64,000 nt of DNA, taken from positions 688,001-752,000 of the forward strand of contig LSRY02000004.1 in the NCBI GenBank assembly GCA_001643675.2. The letters are read 5' to 3'. The notes under the pieces are model-generated. The model was not told the origin of the DNA. It saw only the letters and a list, made by a program, of their open reading frames with translations, and did no database searches. Below, one piece after another: positions 12,601-25,324 of the stretch (positions are counted from its first letter, which is position 1; the number at the start of each line of letters is the position of its first letter). The translations under genes were made by a program, and so were the position numbers. Source of the DNA: Monocercomonoides exilis. Lineage: Eukaryota; Preaxostyla; Oxymonadida; Polymastigidae.

Positions 12601-13688
12601 TGCACCTTGACGATACTTGGCTGCTTCTCTTGGACCTTGCACTCTTTTGAGCCTGTTCAATGCGCTGTCGATAGGAAACAATACTGTCCCGTCTTCAAGA
12701 TTAGCCACAGCTGTGGTGCCAGATAAACCTCCTTCGTGTCCTTTTAGGTTCTCTCGCAGAGTCCCCATAATAAATGGCATTGGTGCTTCAGTGCATTCAA
12801 TCAAAGAGTACGGGACAATCATGATTATTGCATGATGCCAGACAAATGGCACCAGAAGGCATTCCAATGCATGGCAAGCTTCTCCGATTTGTTGTAAGTT
12901 ATCTCCAACAATCAAAACAGAACGCTCCAAAAGAAGCCATAAATGTATGCTGGCGATATCTGCACAAGAAAATTTGGAAAAAAGAATCGAAGTATTAAGA
13001 TTCTCTAGAAATCCAAGTGGAGAAGAAGGTCGTGATATCAATATAAAATGAGAGCTATCTGGAATTTTTATTAAACAATTTGACCCTTGACGAGGGAATT
13101 TGAATGCAGTAAGCACATCCAGAAGTGGACGATAGACAACATTAAGTTGAGAGGCTGTTGGCAGTTCTTTTTGAATGATTAAATCGGAATTTAAGTACAA
13201 CGCTTGAAAGCTGCAAAGCATATTTTCCATGCTCTTGACCCAATAATTACTTGTCAGAATGCATATACACTCAGGAGGTTTGCTGTCATCCACTTGAAAA
13301 CGAAGGCAAAAGCCAAAACGTCTTTCATTCGATTGCGTTGTCAAGCAAAAAACAAAAGTGCCTCTATTTCAATAAAAATTTATGAATGAGATATTTAACT
13401 TTCAAAGATAACATCTACAAACTGTCGAATAGATAATGAATGAAAAAGGAAATTCTTTTCAGGAAAACAAAAATTTGCTATATTCTTCGGTGCTGGCCAA
13501 GGAGCACAATCAAATTCGAAAAGAATTTCCGGATGATACAATTTTGAATCAAGTGAATTTGGAAAAGATTCGGCTCGCTGCCTTTTATCACCTTCAATTA
13601 TTAAAATATCATTTTCCATTGCATTTTTTGTGGCATCATCCAATTTAAAACTGATATGTAGCAGCGCCTCAAGCAAAAGTTGTTTCAT
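9685..13688 (-). CDS. DENN-domain protein (probable Rab guanine-nucleotide exchange factor)
   Basis: Two exons, 13688-13423 and 13363-9685, are joined across a 59-nt intron (donor GTTTGT, acceptor ATAG), giving 1314 aa. Exon 1 carries the upstream DENN part (HPEILFEFDC...FCFPEKNF). The join SIRQ|GTFVFCLTTQ restores the uDENN strand pattern before FGFCLRFQV. The central DENN core is at about residues 135-300 (LLLERSVLIVG, CLLVPFVWHH, APMPFIMGTL), and a dDENN-like part at about 455-560. DENN proteins activate Rab GTPases in membrane traffic; the Rab partner is unknown. The remainder is disordered: a proline-rich block at about 680-910 with PPPPP runs that could bind SH3, WW or profilin-like partners, a Ser-rich block, and a strongly acidic tail at about 1080-1300. 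The gene is divergent from alpha-tubulin with a 295-bp gap. Confidence 0.85.
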
Positions 13689-13950
13689 GCCACAATAAAT
13701 AGCAAATATATTTTAATTAAAAGCTACAATCCAGTATTTAAAAAAAAGGAAAATAAATTCAAAAATAAAAAAAATACACTTCAACTGCAAGAAATTGAGA
13801 ATAATGAAAATAAATCAAATAACGACCAAATTAAATAAAATTATATACAATAAAAAGCAAATGAACGAAAAATAAAAATTGTTATTTTGAAAAATTTATT
13901 ACGTTTAACTTAATTAGGAAGGTTGTAAAACATGTAAACTTGAATTTTAA

Positions 13951-15342
<1,392 letters not shown>

Positions 15343-16265
15343 ACTATTTTGTAAAGGAACAATTCTGTTAAATTTATTTTATTTGATGATTTGAAGAGCA
15401 TTATCCCCATAATGAAGTGAAAGCGTGAGGAATTTAAAGATATAGATGTTTTTGTCTTTTGTTTTGAATGATAAAGAACTCAACACTTTCAAAGCCAAAT
15501 GATTCAGAATGTTTTCTATTTTGTTTATATGGATGACTGCTGTTGAGATTTATTTGTCATTTTGATGAAAGATTCGTTTTTAATCTTTTCTCCTTTTGCT
15601 TTTAATGAAACATTAAGGGATGTGTATTTTCAATCATATCATTTTATTTGTTTTTTTGAAAAGAGAAATACGAATTTGTGTTTTTAAGAAGTTGTTTTTT
15701 TTTATTTCATTAATTTAAAAAGAAAGATAGTTTTATTTTCTTTGAAAGCTTTTGAAGTCGCAAACAATGAGTAAATTGAAAGAATGTTGAGGAGTCTATT
15801 TTTGAAACATATTTGAAAGAGGACAATGTTAGTTTCTTAGGATTGACTACTTATTAACTATTCAGAAATTCTAAATGAAAAGCTTGTAATGAAAAAGAAA
15901 TAAATGATGTTAAGATAAATGGATATTCAACTGAGTAAGTCCATTCTTGAAGAATGGAATTGCACTATAAATATTCGAGTCTAAAAGAATAAAAACAAAA
16001 TAAATATACAAGCAGATCTACAATTATGTAATGATACGAAAATTAAGAATTTGAATATTAAGTAGCAATTAGCAAAACAATTACTGCCATAAGTTAGACC
16101 AAAATCTCACAATGGTTAAAAAAATGTTTGAAAAGGAAAAAAAATATGAGCATGGTCAAATAAAAATTACAGAGCACTTTCAAAAACGTGTCATAATTTC
16201 CGTCTAAAGCATTAAAATGAGCAACGTTCTTAAATTACAGCCCATATATTATTCTTCTTTCAGAA
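15343..16265. other. Convergent 3' spacer
   Basis: A 923-bp AT-rich spacer between the convergent 3' ends of alpha-tubulin and the phosphatase gene. It is T-rich near the tubulin end, as expected of a 3' UTR. No RNA gene, repeat or exon is recognised. Confidence 0.45.
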
Positions 16266-16700
16266 TTAATTGCTTGCACTTTCCGCTTCTGGCTCCATTG
16301 CTTTCATTTGAATGGCCATTCCGTCACTGTTGGCCGAAGCTGCCTTCAGCCTCGAGCTAATGGAGCAATTCTTAATACCCAAAATAACAATAACCACAAT
16401 TGCAATCAAAAGAACAACTGCAAGCACGATCGTTGTTGCAAGAGCTGCAGGTGAAAACGCTTTGCTTTGGACTGGTTTGTCTGCAATTTCAGTTTCGTTG
16501 TTTGCAGGTTCGGGTTTTTTTTCATCGAGCCCGCATTTGGTCAGCCATTCCTCGTTGGTGTAGACAATGCTGTTCAAAAAGAATTTGTTTTAATTTTATG
16601 ATAGAAATCAAATAAAGATGTTACAGGAAAATTTTATAAAAAATAATTATTGAATAAAAACACATGATTAATTGATAAATAAAAGAAACTACAACTCTTT

Positions 16701-16747
<47 letters not shown>

Positions 16748-18226
16748 TTCTCAAAACATACTCTTTTAATTGTTGAATTGTGCACATATCTTGCTCGTTA
16801 CACATAACAGGCGAAAGATTGCAAGTTTTGCAAGCTTCTCCAACAGGTTCCAACTTTCCATTTTCAAATTTTCTATAACCAACTTTGACTTTAATGTCCG
16901 CTTCTTCGTATGGCCCTTCTGTTTTGGCGCCATTTGTATTGTACACCTCGAAATAAAAAAGTGATCCAAACGGAACACGTCCTGGCGATTCTTGTTTGAA
17001 AAGCTGAAGTGGGCCAAGAACATTTGCATTTGATCCAATGTACATGACAAACTCTTTTTCTTTATCTTTTGATGCAATTCTTGCTTTTATGTTTTTAATT
17101 ACCTAAAGCATTGAACAGTAATAGTAATGCAAATTTCATGTTGAAATGGATATTGTAAATTTGTTAAATAACACAAATATTGCAAACATCATTGATAAAA
17201 GGACTTGCCTGAAGTTTCGCAAGTTCTGTGTCTTTTGGATTGTTATTCATGATATTCTGTAAATTTGAGATTTGCACCAAATTTTCATTTAGCAAGATTT
17301 ATATTCATATTTTTAAAAGTATCTACAAACCCTTTTCGTTGCAAGTTCTATCAATTTATCATTCATATCATTATCGTCAAAGACGCAATTTTCAGATGTG
17401 CTTGTAAATCCGTTGTGAGTTGCAAGTATAATCTGCTCAGCTGCTTCTAAAAAAACACAACGTCAAATAATGAACAAAAAATTAATTAATTTTGCAAATA
17501 ATTCATTGAAAGCAAACTTGGAACTGTTCCAAATGTAATATCAAAACTAAACCCTCCTTTTTCTTTAACCTTTCCAAAAAATTCTTTATTTGCTTTTGCT
17601 ATTTCATTCCATTCATCTGTTTTTGTTACATATTGTCGCTCTGCTGAAATTGCTCTGTAACAATTTGTTATTTTTTAACTAAAAGTTTTCAGGAAAATAA
17701 AAATACACACTCCGCACAAGTCGAAGAAAACATCATAACGTGGTCCGAAGAAAGTGTTTCAGAGTGAATTGGAACAGACTTTTTTTAAAAAACATGATAA
17801 AGGATTTTCTGTTTAGAAATAACAACAGAAACAATAACAAACCGGATAAGGCTTCATTCCATCAACAAAACTACTATTAAACATCCCCTGAAATATGCTC
17901 TGTCCAGAGATCAATGTTTTTGGCTCTCCAGATGATATAAAATAATGCTTTTTTATTGAAAACTCACTTCCAATAAAATCTTTGTAAGACTCTCGTATGC
18001 TCTCGCCCAACTGATAATTTTCTTCATGCCCTTTTTGTGTAATCTCTCCAGGAGTTTCTTTAAATTTGGGACATGGGAGACTTGGGATAGGATTTATTGA
18101 GGAACGGACTCCATGGCGTGTTACACCTATAACCTGTATCAATTTAGGATCTGCATTAACTTTCATTTCTTTCTGCGATGATGCAAATAAACAAAATGCT
18201 AGTCCCAAGCAGCACAGCGAAAACAT
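16266..18226 (-). CDS. Membrane-anchored histidine acid phosphatase family protein, catalytic HD pair replaced
   Basis: Seven exons: 18226-17843, 17778-17711, 17654-17518, 17446-17331, 17256-17209, 17102-16762 and 16569-16266 (465 aa, phases all close). The start chosen opens a signal peptide (MFSLCCLGLAFCLFASS); an upstream in-frame Met at 18304 gives a less signal-like N-terminus. Histidine-phosphatase branch-2 features are TRHGVRSS at residues 36-43, ITQKGHEENYQLG, SVPIHSETLSSDHVMMFSST and a cysteine-rich end. The proton-donor HD motif is expected in the YSGHDT-like segment, but here it reads YIGSNANV (SN at 275-276). A membrane span at about 405-428 is followed by a short basic tail, so the domain faces the lumen or cell exterior. 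The nucleophile is present but the acid pair is absent, so activity is doubtful. Intron 5 (17103-17208) is GC-AG. Confidence 0.85.
16702..16745. repeat. Homopolymer A tract inside intron 6 of the phosphatase gene
   Basis: 44 consecutive A on the plus strand (poly-U in the transcript) begin about 16 nt after the intron donor GTATGT. They are the main reason this intron is 192 nt while its neighbours are 56-106 nt. Confidence 0.8.
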
Positions 18227-18885
18227 TTTCAAAAAGGTCAATTCACTGATCTTAAGCCATAAGTCTGTATAACTTAAATTTGGATTATATAAGGAACAAT
18301 GCAATTATCAAGAATAGCGTTTTGTAAATAAAGCAAAGAATTTCCCAAGATGTTAGATTTCACTCCAAAGAGTTATGCGATAAAGAAAAAACTGATTAAT
18401 TGTGAATTGCTTTGAGAAAAAAAGAAAAGAAATAGACTCAGTTAATATTTGTAATTCAAGATCGCAAGCTCTTTGATGAAGAAGGTTGCAAAAATGTTAT
18501 GCAGAGCTTAACATGACTAAATAATATCAGAGTATTATTCTCGTTTTCCTGTTGGACAATAAAGAAAAAGTCTCTTTTCCGTCAAACTGATTGCTCTAAA
18601 TGAACTACTTACATTCACACTTTTCGATTCCATTCAAATAACCCAATTTTTTTTAAAAAAAAAAGAAAAACCAGTTCTAATACCAAAATAAAACCAAAAG
18701 TTAAAAAAGATTTTTAAGTACCATTTTCACTTTTAGCTTTTCCTCTTCCTGCAATTGCCTTTGCTCTCTGCCCTTATTCCCTTCTCTCTTCCCCTCTCTC
18801 TTCTCTTCCTTCCCCCTTCCTTCCCCCTCCTCCTGCTCCCCTCTCAAAACACCTCCTGTTTTTCTGTCACTTCCACGAGGCACGC
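18227..18885. other. Spacer between two minus-strand genes
   Basis: Contains the upstream region of the phosphatase gene and the 3' flank of the Kelch/PSI gene. The 18720-18850 part is CT-rich simple sequence. No independent gene is seen. Confidence 0.45.
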
Positions 18886-21800
18886 TTACCCCAACGGCGT
18901 GAACCCGACCATGTTCTTCCTGAAGTAAATCTTCCACAGCACCAGCAGCCCAATCGCCAGCACGAACGCCACGACAGCTATTGCAATCACACTCCCAATC
19001 GACCGCACAGGCACCTGCCCCGGCCGAGCCACCACAAACGGGAGGGACCGGGCAGTCACATTGCGCCACATCGAGTTCACCTCTATGTGGTAGGACTCGG
19101 AGTCGCCCACATACACTGCACTGACACCCGGGATGTGCTTGCCAAGCGTCTTCGATGAACGAGAAAGAGAGGAAATAAACGAGTACAAGGAAGAAGACGA
19201 GACAACTCCTGATGCATTTGCTGGTGACTGTGAAGGAGCCAAGCTCTTCTGGTTCTTCTTGTCTGCCTCTGACATCCCCAGCCCCTCCGGCACCGACCAC
19301 ACATACGACGACGCTGCCTCGTCTGCTCTGGCAATGCCAATAGGCGTGGTGTTTGAGCTCGAGTAGAGCATAATGTCCTTCTTCGCTTTCCTCCCCACAT
19401 AGTCCCACGCGATCGTCACATCGTCACCTTCCACAATAATCACGTTCTCTGCCAGCTTCGCCTCTTCCCCAACATACCAGTTCTTGTGGCGCGCCGCCTT
19501 GAACCTCAGCTCCAGCGAGGGCTGTTTGATTGTCTTCTCCGGAGAGCACACTTCAGTGTGTGTCACAATCTCCTCCACGCAGATGATGTAGTTGTCAGCT
19601 GTGCGTGACACAACTGCCTCCCACTCCAGCGACGTGTGTGGATCCTGGTTGGGAGATATGATCTGCACACGCTCACGCGAATCGTCTGCGTTCTTCGTGT
19701 ACAGCACCACCTGCATGTTTCCCGCACGGTCGTTGCACTTCCAGTCGATCAGCACAGACTCTCCTGCTTCGATCACCGTCTGCGGAGAAGGCGACACCAG
19801 CTGCAGCGCAATGTCATCTGAGCGGAACTTGAACACATCAGAGATCGCGAAACGCACCCCAGTCATTGTGGAGGAGATGACGATGACATAATCATTGGCT
19901 GAAGGGATACCTTCCATATCGTCCCACTCCACCTCGCTCTCTTCTGTCCAGAAGATGATCGTCTTCACAGGATGCTCCAAGTTCTGTAGATGATGCAGCG
20001 CAACTGACACGCCCCGGTCGAAATCGCCCCTCTCAAACTGGATCTTGTATTTCTCTGTCCCATAGCACGTATCGTCCTTCGTCGGGCTGATCACTTTCAT
20101 CTTCGGAGACTCCAGCAAATACTCCTCCGATTCATACATCACATAGGAATTCGGAGAACCCGGAGAATACACATAAAACCGGATCGTCACTGTGGCACCT
20201 TCACCTCCAGCAGGAATGGCAACGCGTGCGTAAGGGTAGTCGAGGTATATTCCCTTTTGCAGGAGCGTCTCCTTCACAGTCGTCGACCCTTTCTCCTTCA
20301 CCGCTGCATACACGTCAGCCAGCCCGTACACATCCTGGCTGAAAGACCACTTCGCCATGTACAGCTCAGCTGCGGTGAGCTTCATAGTCGTTGTCAGCTT
20401 GTCCAGCGTGAACACAGGCATCACACTCTTGCACAGCTCTGCCACGTTGCTGCCGTATGCCCAGCTGCCGCACGAGCCGAGCGTCGGCCCCAGCACATTC
20501 CCCGGAACACACCCGGCAAACGGCTCCGGAGTGGCGTACGTGTTCTGGCACCACCCGCAGCCCTTGTGGCGCAGGCAGACGCCGCAGTCTCGGCTCTCCT
20601 CGCACTCCGAAGGGCACTGTAGCTCGCTGTGCATCAGGTGCGTGCACGTTTCATAGACAGCCTTCCCTGTCTGCTGCGACATTGAGACACACGTGTGTTT
20701 CGTCGAGCACCAGCTGCACGTGGTGCTTGCGACGCAGGTCTTGCAGTCGGCGGAGGAGTAGCACGGATCAAGGTCAAAACGGTACATCTTGCCGCTGATC
20801 TCTTCCTTCGCTGGGTCAGAGCAGTCGCGGCCGCCGATCACCAGCAGCGCTGTTGAGTCCTGCAGGCAGCAGCAGGCAAAGTCCATGAGAGGCGGGGGGT
20901 TCAGCCCCGTTGGCGCAGATAGGCGATAGTAAGTGAAGTCAACTGCATTGAGAGGATAAATTGCAAAAAAAAAAAATGATGAATTGACAGGAATGAATGT
21001 TGTAAAGTTAAAATAAAAAGAAAGAAAGAAAGAAAAGTTCATTAATTTTCATGGTAGTAGAAAGAGTAATAATAATGAAAATATTATTATCATAAAAAAA
21101 AAAGAAAAGAAAAGATGAACGATTGAACGAATGATGTTAAACGCAGTTAACAACAAACAGAAAAAGAAAAAAATAATGCCACAAACTCAAGTTATATTTC
21201 TCAATGAATGAAGAAGCAGAATTTCCTCCAAACAAGAAAAGCGAAGATCCGTAAATGCCTGCGAGGTGCTGACGACGTGAAAGAAGACCATCGGGCTGAG
21301 AATACATTGGCTCGAATGTCCCTGAAAACGAGCTTCCTTCTTTTTCTATCAACAGTCATATTGTTTCAGTAAAATGGGAAAGTTAAGTTTATATGATGAA
21401 AATATTAGAAAAACGTTTTCAATTTCAAAATGAATATAAAATCTTGATAATTATAAAAATGGACTTATAAACCTAAATACAGCTTATACAATGAGGTTGG
21501 ATTTCCGCTCTCTGTCGCATATCCTCCGGATAAGATGAAAATGTATTTTGAATCAATTTTTTGCCTTTAATCATTTTCAAAATGTTAAAATGAAAATTTA
21601 TGGAAAAATAAATATTACAAAAATACCAGTATGTAAGCTCACATGACAAAGGTGGAGGATATGACTTTCCTTTCGCAGTTACATGTGCTTCTTTGAAACT
21701 ATAGCCGTTACCTTCACGAAACATCAATCAATTCAAATAAAAAATTTAAACATATAACGCTATTCAACTGAAATAAATACTTTTTGTTGCGACATATAGA

Positions 21801-22297
21801 TTATATGAATCTCGCTCTTCGTTCGATCCTTCTGATTTCGTTTTTCCTCCCCAAATAACAACAATATCTCCATCAGTTGTTGAGGCGCAAGTGTGTTGAG
21901 AAAGTGAAGTCGGTAATTTTGGTTTTTCGATAAACGTTTGATCCATGTAATCAAAAAACCAGACGTCATCCAAAAATTTGTCTTTATAAGTTCCTCCAAC
22001 AAGAAGTGCTCCTTCAACACAATTCACAAATGAATGATCAAATCTTTGTTCCATCTCATTTTCAAGTTTCTTGTTTCCAATAACTTCTCCTTTTTCGTTT
22101 ATGATATAGCATTTATCATTGTAGGTATCTCCATTCTTACCACCGATAATGTAAATGCGTCCATTTTCGATGACTGCAGTATGACCATGGAACGCTGGTA
22201 CGTCTATTTTATATTCGGTCCATGTTCCAATTTCCGCTCTTAAATTCAAAACCGTTATCAAACACACGAACAACATGACCCTTGCTCTTCTGATCAT
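18886..22297 (-). CDS. Kelch-propeller and PSI-domain type I membrane protein
   Basis: Five exons: 22297-21781, 21711-21627, 21564-21473, 21345-21187 and 20942-18886 (969 aa). The start at 22297 gives a signal peptide (MIRRARVMLFVCLITVLNL); an upstream in-frame Met is at 22336. Six Kelch-like blades, each with a Gly-Gly strand (IYIIGGK, GALLVGGT, IVVIWGGK, IFILSGGY, LFLFGGN, LLVIGGRD), span residues about 30-340, enough for a six-bladed propeller. Two PSI-like cysteine domains follow (about 345-385 and 395-430, CSWC and CGWC), then a long ectodomain of beta-sandwich-like strands. A membrane span lies near 932-955 with a 14-residue tail. The layout recalls attractin/MEGF8-type surface proteins; ligand unknown. 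The last exon is clearly GC-richer than the first four. All four joins keep frame, for example ELTYW|QKIDSKY and KYNL|IDFTYYR. Confidence 0.85.
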
Positions 22298-22391
22298 CAA
22301 ATTACAAAAGTCAAATAAAGTGGTATGTATGATCATACCATAGATATTTTTTATACGAAATAATATCCTTAACTGACTAAAGATCGAAACA
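22298..22391. promoter_or_regulatory. 94-bp divergent promoter region (Kelch/PSI gene and RPL32)
   Basis: Only 94 bp separate the chosen ATG of the Kelch/PSI gene (minus) from the ATG of RPL32 (plus), so both promoters must share this stretch. It contains a perfect 12-bp palindrome, GTATGATCATAC, at 22327-22338. If the Kelch gene instead starts at its upstream Met (22336), the gap shrinks to 55 bp. No core promoter element is identified. Confidence 0.45.
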
Positions 22392-22943
22392 ATGGCAAGA
22401 AAAGTTTGGATTTTTTTCTTTATTTATCAAGTTTTCACGAAGATAAAAAAACGCTTGTTATTCAATTAGTTGAAAATTGTCAAGAAGAAGAGAAACCATT
22501 TCCCTCGGTTTGAATCTGACAAGCTGAAAACAGTAAAGGTATTTTACTTAAATTACTCCTTCTTAACATTCAATATAATATCAAATTATCATATATCATT
22601 TTTTTAATTATGAAATTATTTTTCTTTTTAGCCAAGCTGGAGAAAACCACGCGGTATCGATAACTCTTGCCGAAGAAAGTATCGTGGCTCACTTCTCATG
22701 CCAAAGATTGGTTACGGAAGTGCTAGAAAAACAAGATATAGACTTCCAGATGGACATTACAAGTTTGTTGTTAACAATGCACACGAACTTGAAATGATTA
22801 TGATGCACTCAAAGAAATATGCAGCTGAAATTGCTCATGGATGCTCTGTTCGTACACGCAAACTCATTCGTCAACGTGCAGCAGAGTTAGGAATTCATCT
22901 CACCAATGGAACCGCACGCCTTCGTAAACAAGAGGCTCATTAA
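22392..22943 (+). CDS. RPL32: 60S ribosomal protein L32 (eL32)
   Basis: Three exons: 22392-22403 (only MARK), 22470-22538 and 22632-22943, giving 130 aa, the usual eL32 length. Exon 2 encodes LKIVKKKRNHFPRFESDKL. Exon 3 holds the family core SWRKPRGIDNSCRRKYRG, LMPKIGYGS, the AHELEMIMMHSKKYAAEIAH segment and a C-terminus ending TARLRKQEAH. eL32 is a structural protein of the large ribosomal subunit. Introns are 66 nt (donor GTTTGG, acceptor TTAG) and 93 nt (donor GTATTT). The first exon codes for four residues only, a pattern common in ribosomal protein genes. Stop is TAA. Confidence 0.97.
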
Positions 22944-23378
22944 ATATTTTTTGCCTTACATGCCACTGTTTCGTAAATAATCAAAACTCGTTTCAAATGA
23001 TCATATCATGCTTCATTTATATCTTTGTATTATTGTTTTTAAAGTTCTGGATTTGTATTCATTTATTATAGAAGGAGGGATTTCAAAGGAAAAATTTGCC
23101 ATGAAACGATAAAAATGATATTTGTTAAGAAAGGTTCAAAAAAGTTTCAATATTTGTGTATATTTTCCAAAAACTTTGTTGCAAAATGCGCATTTTCATC
23201 ACAACTTATGCGCTTTGACAAGAAATAAAAATACAACCAAAACAACATAATTATGCAATTTTCTCAGTTCTAAATATCTTTCAAAAAGACTAATCTCAAC
23301 GTTTAATTTTCGTTCATTTGCATTTTCTTTGGCATGCCCTTTTTATATTTAAAGTGAAATATATATCAAAATTGAACC
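22944..23378. other. Convergent 3' spacer
   Basis: A 435-bp AT-rich gap between the convergent ends of RPL32 and the CSN1 gene; only 3' UTR-like sequence is seen. Confidence 0.45.
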
Positions 23379-25324
23379 TTAGAATCCACCGCCGAACATC
23401 ATTCCCATTAGTCCTCCCATTCCACCCATGCTTCCCATTCCCCTCATGCTTCCCATGCCTCCAAAGCCAAATCTGCCAAATCCTCCCATCCGTCCACCGC
23501 CCATCCTTCCGAATCCTCTGTCGTCTCTCCTTCCGCCTCTTCTTCCGAATGCCCCGTGCTCTTGGAATAACTTAAACTCGGCTTCTCCTCGCTTCAATCG
23601 GACATTCATATACAAAAGCTCCATCTCCATTTGCGATACAAGCTCTTTGATGGATTCTGCAGACGAGCTCAAAGTCTCACTACGGAAGTTGGATGTTCGT
23701 GAAATAAGACGCTAAAATTGAGCATTGAAGAATGACCATTCAATTTAGATTCGATCAAGAGTTTATTAGAAAAAATAAAAAAATAAATATTTTGTGAATG
23801 TTTAAAATACCAAAAAATAAAACAAAAATATAAAGAAGAAAAATATTATTATTATAAAAAAGTTGTTTGATCACACATGATTGTGGGTGTCTACCATTGC
23901 TTGCACTTCTCCATTCATCACCAGCTGAGTCACTTTTTTTTCGATGTCTTCGAGTGTGGTGTTGAATTCATCAGCCATCTGCTTCAGGTCAACCACTTTG
24001 AAAGGTTGGATGTAGCATTTTGCACAAGATACAAATATTCTGCTTAACAGTTTTGCTGCGAAAGGCTCAAGAAGTGGAATCACACGAATAGTTTGCTTAT
24101 GACAAAAATCAGACAATTAGATGCAATTCGAGCAAACAAATAAGAGAAGAAAATAGAAAAATCAAGATCACGTTTTACGTAAATAATTTGAAAACTATAC
24201 GAACAAATTCACATTTAAACAAAAAAAATTAACGAAGATGCCCGTGCTGCTTCAAGGCAATTATTTAACTTATGCATGTATAATTTGAGTATTCAAAATG
24301 GTTTCATATGGATGCATACCTTAAATTCACTAACATTTGAAAGGCATCTTTTAAAATCGCGTTGGTAGTATGCGTCGATAGCTTCTTTCATTTCTGGAAC
24401 ATTTTCAGTCATTTTGTGAAATGTCGTGTTGTGTATAACATTATTTTTCATGTGTTGCCGAGAGAATGACGCAAGAGTGCATAGAGCAGCAATAATGGCA
24501 ATGTCAGTGCATGTAAGAAACTACGCATAAAGCAATGAATTTTCGTATTTCGAAATTTTTAAGATATTTTTATTTAATCAGAAATAAATAAATAAAATTT
24601 CCAATAAAATATTACAAACCTCATTAAAATGTCCTTCAATATCGATTGTGCATTCTAATAAACATCTTGCCGCCTGAAAGTAATCTTCGTTCCACAAATA
24701 TACAATTCCAGCTCCACATTGCGCTATGGAACTTATCACTCGATGGTCTTGTTCTGACATATCAAGAGGAGCTGAACCAATTTTCGACACAGCATTGTAA
24801 ATTAATGATGGATTGTGTCCGTACACTCCGCTTCTTATCAAATTTACACAAACTTCTAATTGTTCCTTCAAACCAGAAGTATAGTTGCTTGAAGCTGCAA
24901 AGTTTGCCTGAGCAGCCTTCCAATCTCCCATTGATAAAGCATGTTCCCCAAGCTTCACATGTGTTAAATAAGTGCCTTCTCTTTCGAGTTTGCCTTTATA
25001 AGTTGATAAATCCTCTGTAAGGCGATCCAATTCAGCCTTAGCTTTCTCTTTCATTCCATCTGTCATTGTATTATTAACAGCAAGTGAGCAACCAAGCATG
25101 CGAGCTTTTTTACAAAAGTTTTCAAACTTATCCGGATTATATCCATCTTTAAGTTCGTTGTATGCATTTTTGAGAAATGTATCAGGTATACCCTTTAAAT
25201 TAGAAGATATCAATTCAATTCGTTCTGTTTGCATATGACCCTTATATTGTGCAAGGTAGTCGCTAACTGACATTCCTAAAAGCTCTGATACTGAACTTGA
25301 AGCTGATTGTCGAGAAGATGACAT
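23379..25324 (-). CDS. CSN1: COP9 signalosome complex subunit 1, with Gly/Arg/Met-rich tail
   Basis: Four exons: 25324-24620, 24520-24320, 24095-23877 and 23711-23379 (485 aa). The N-terminal two thirds is helical repeat: YLAQYKGHMQTERIELIS, then GEHALSMGDWKAAQANFAAS as TPR-like turns. Exon 2 matches the CSN1 segment around LCTLASFSRQ. Exon 3 is the PCI winged helix (KVVDLKQMADEFNTTLEDIE...VMNGEVQAMVDTHNH). Exon 4 starts with RLISRTSNF and a C-terminal helix, as in CSN1. CSN1 is a scaffold PCI subunit of the cullin-deneddylating signalosome. Its PCI subunits resemble the proteasome lid, so Rpn7 is the main alternative, but the exon-2 and exon-4 segments fit CSN1 better. The last ~58 residues are an unusual Gly/Met/Arg-rich tail. 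Confidence 0.85.

Noticed and set aside
18701-19408. 235-codon minus-strand frame overlapping the Kelch/PSI last exon
   Set aside because: Shifted-frame shadow of a GC-rich exon with low-complexity Glu/Gly composition; the overlapping frame has recognisable domains and a membrane span.
23379-23672. Independent Gly-rich protein gene
   Set aside because: The frame extends upstream to an acceptor at 23712 and joins in phase to the PCI exon, giving the expected CSN1 C-terminal helix.
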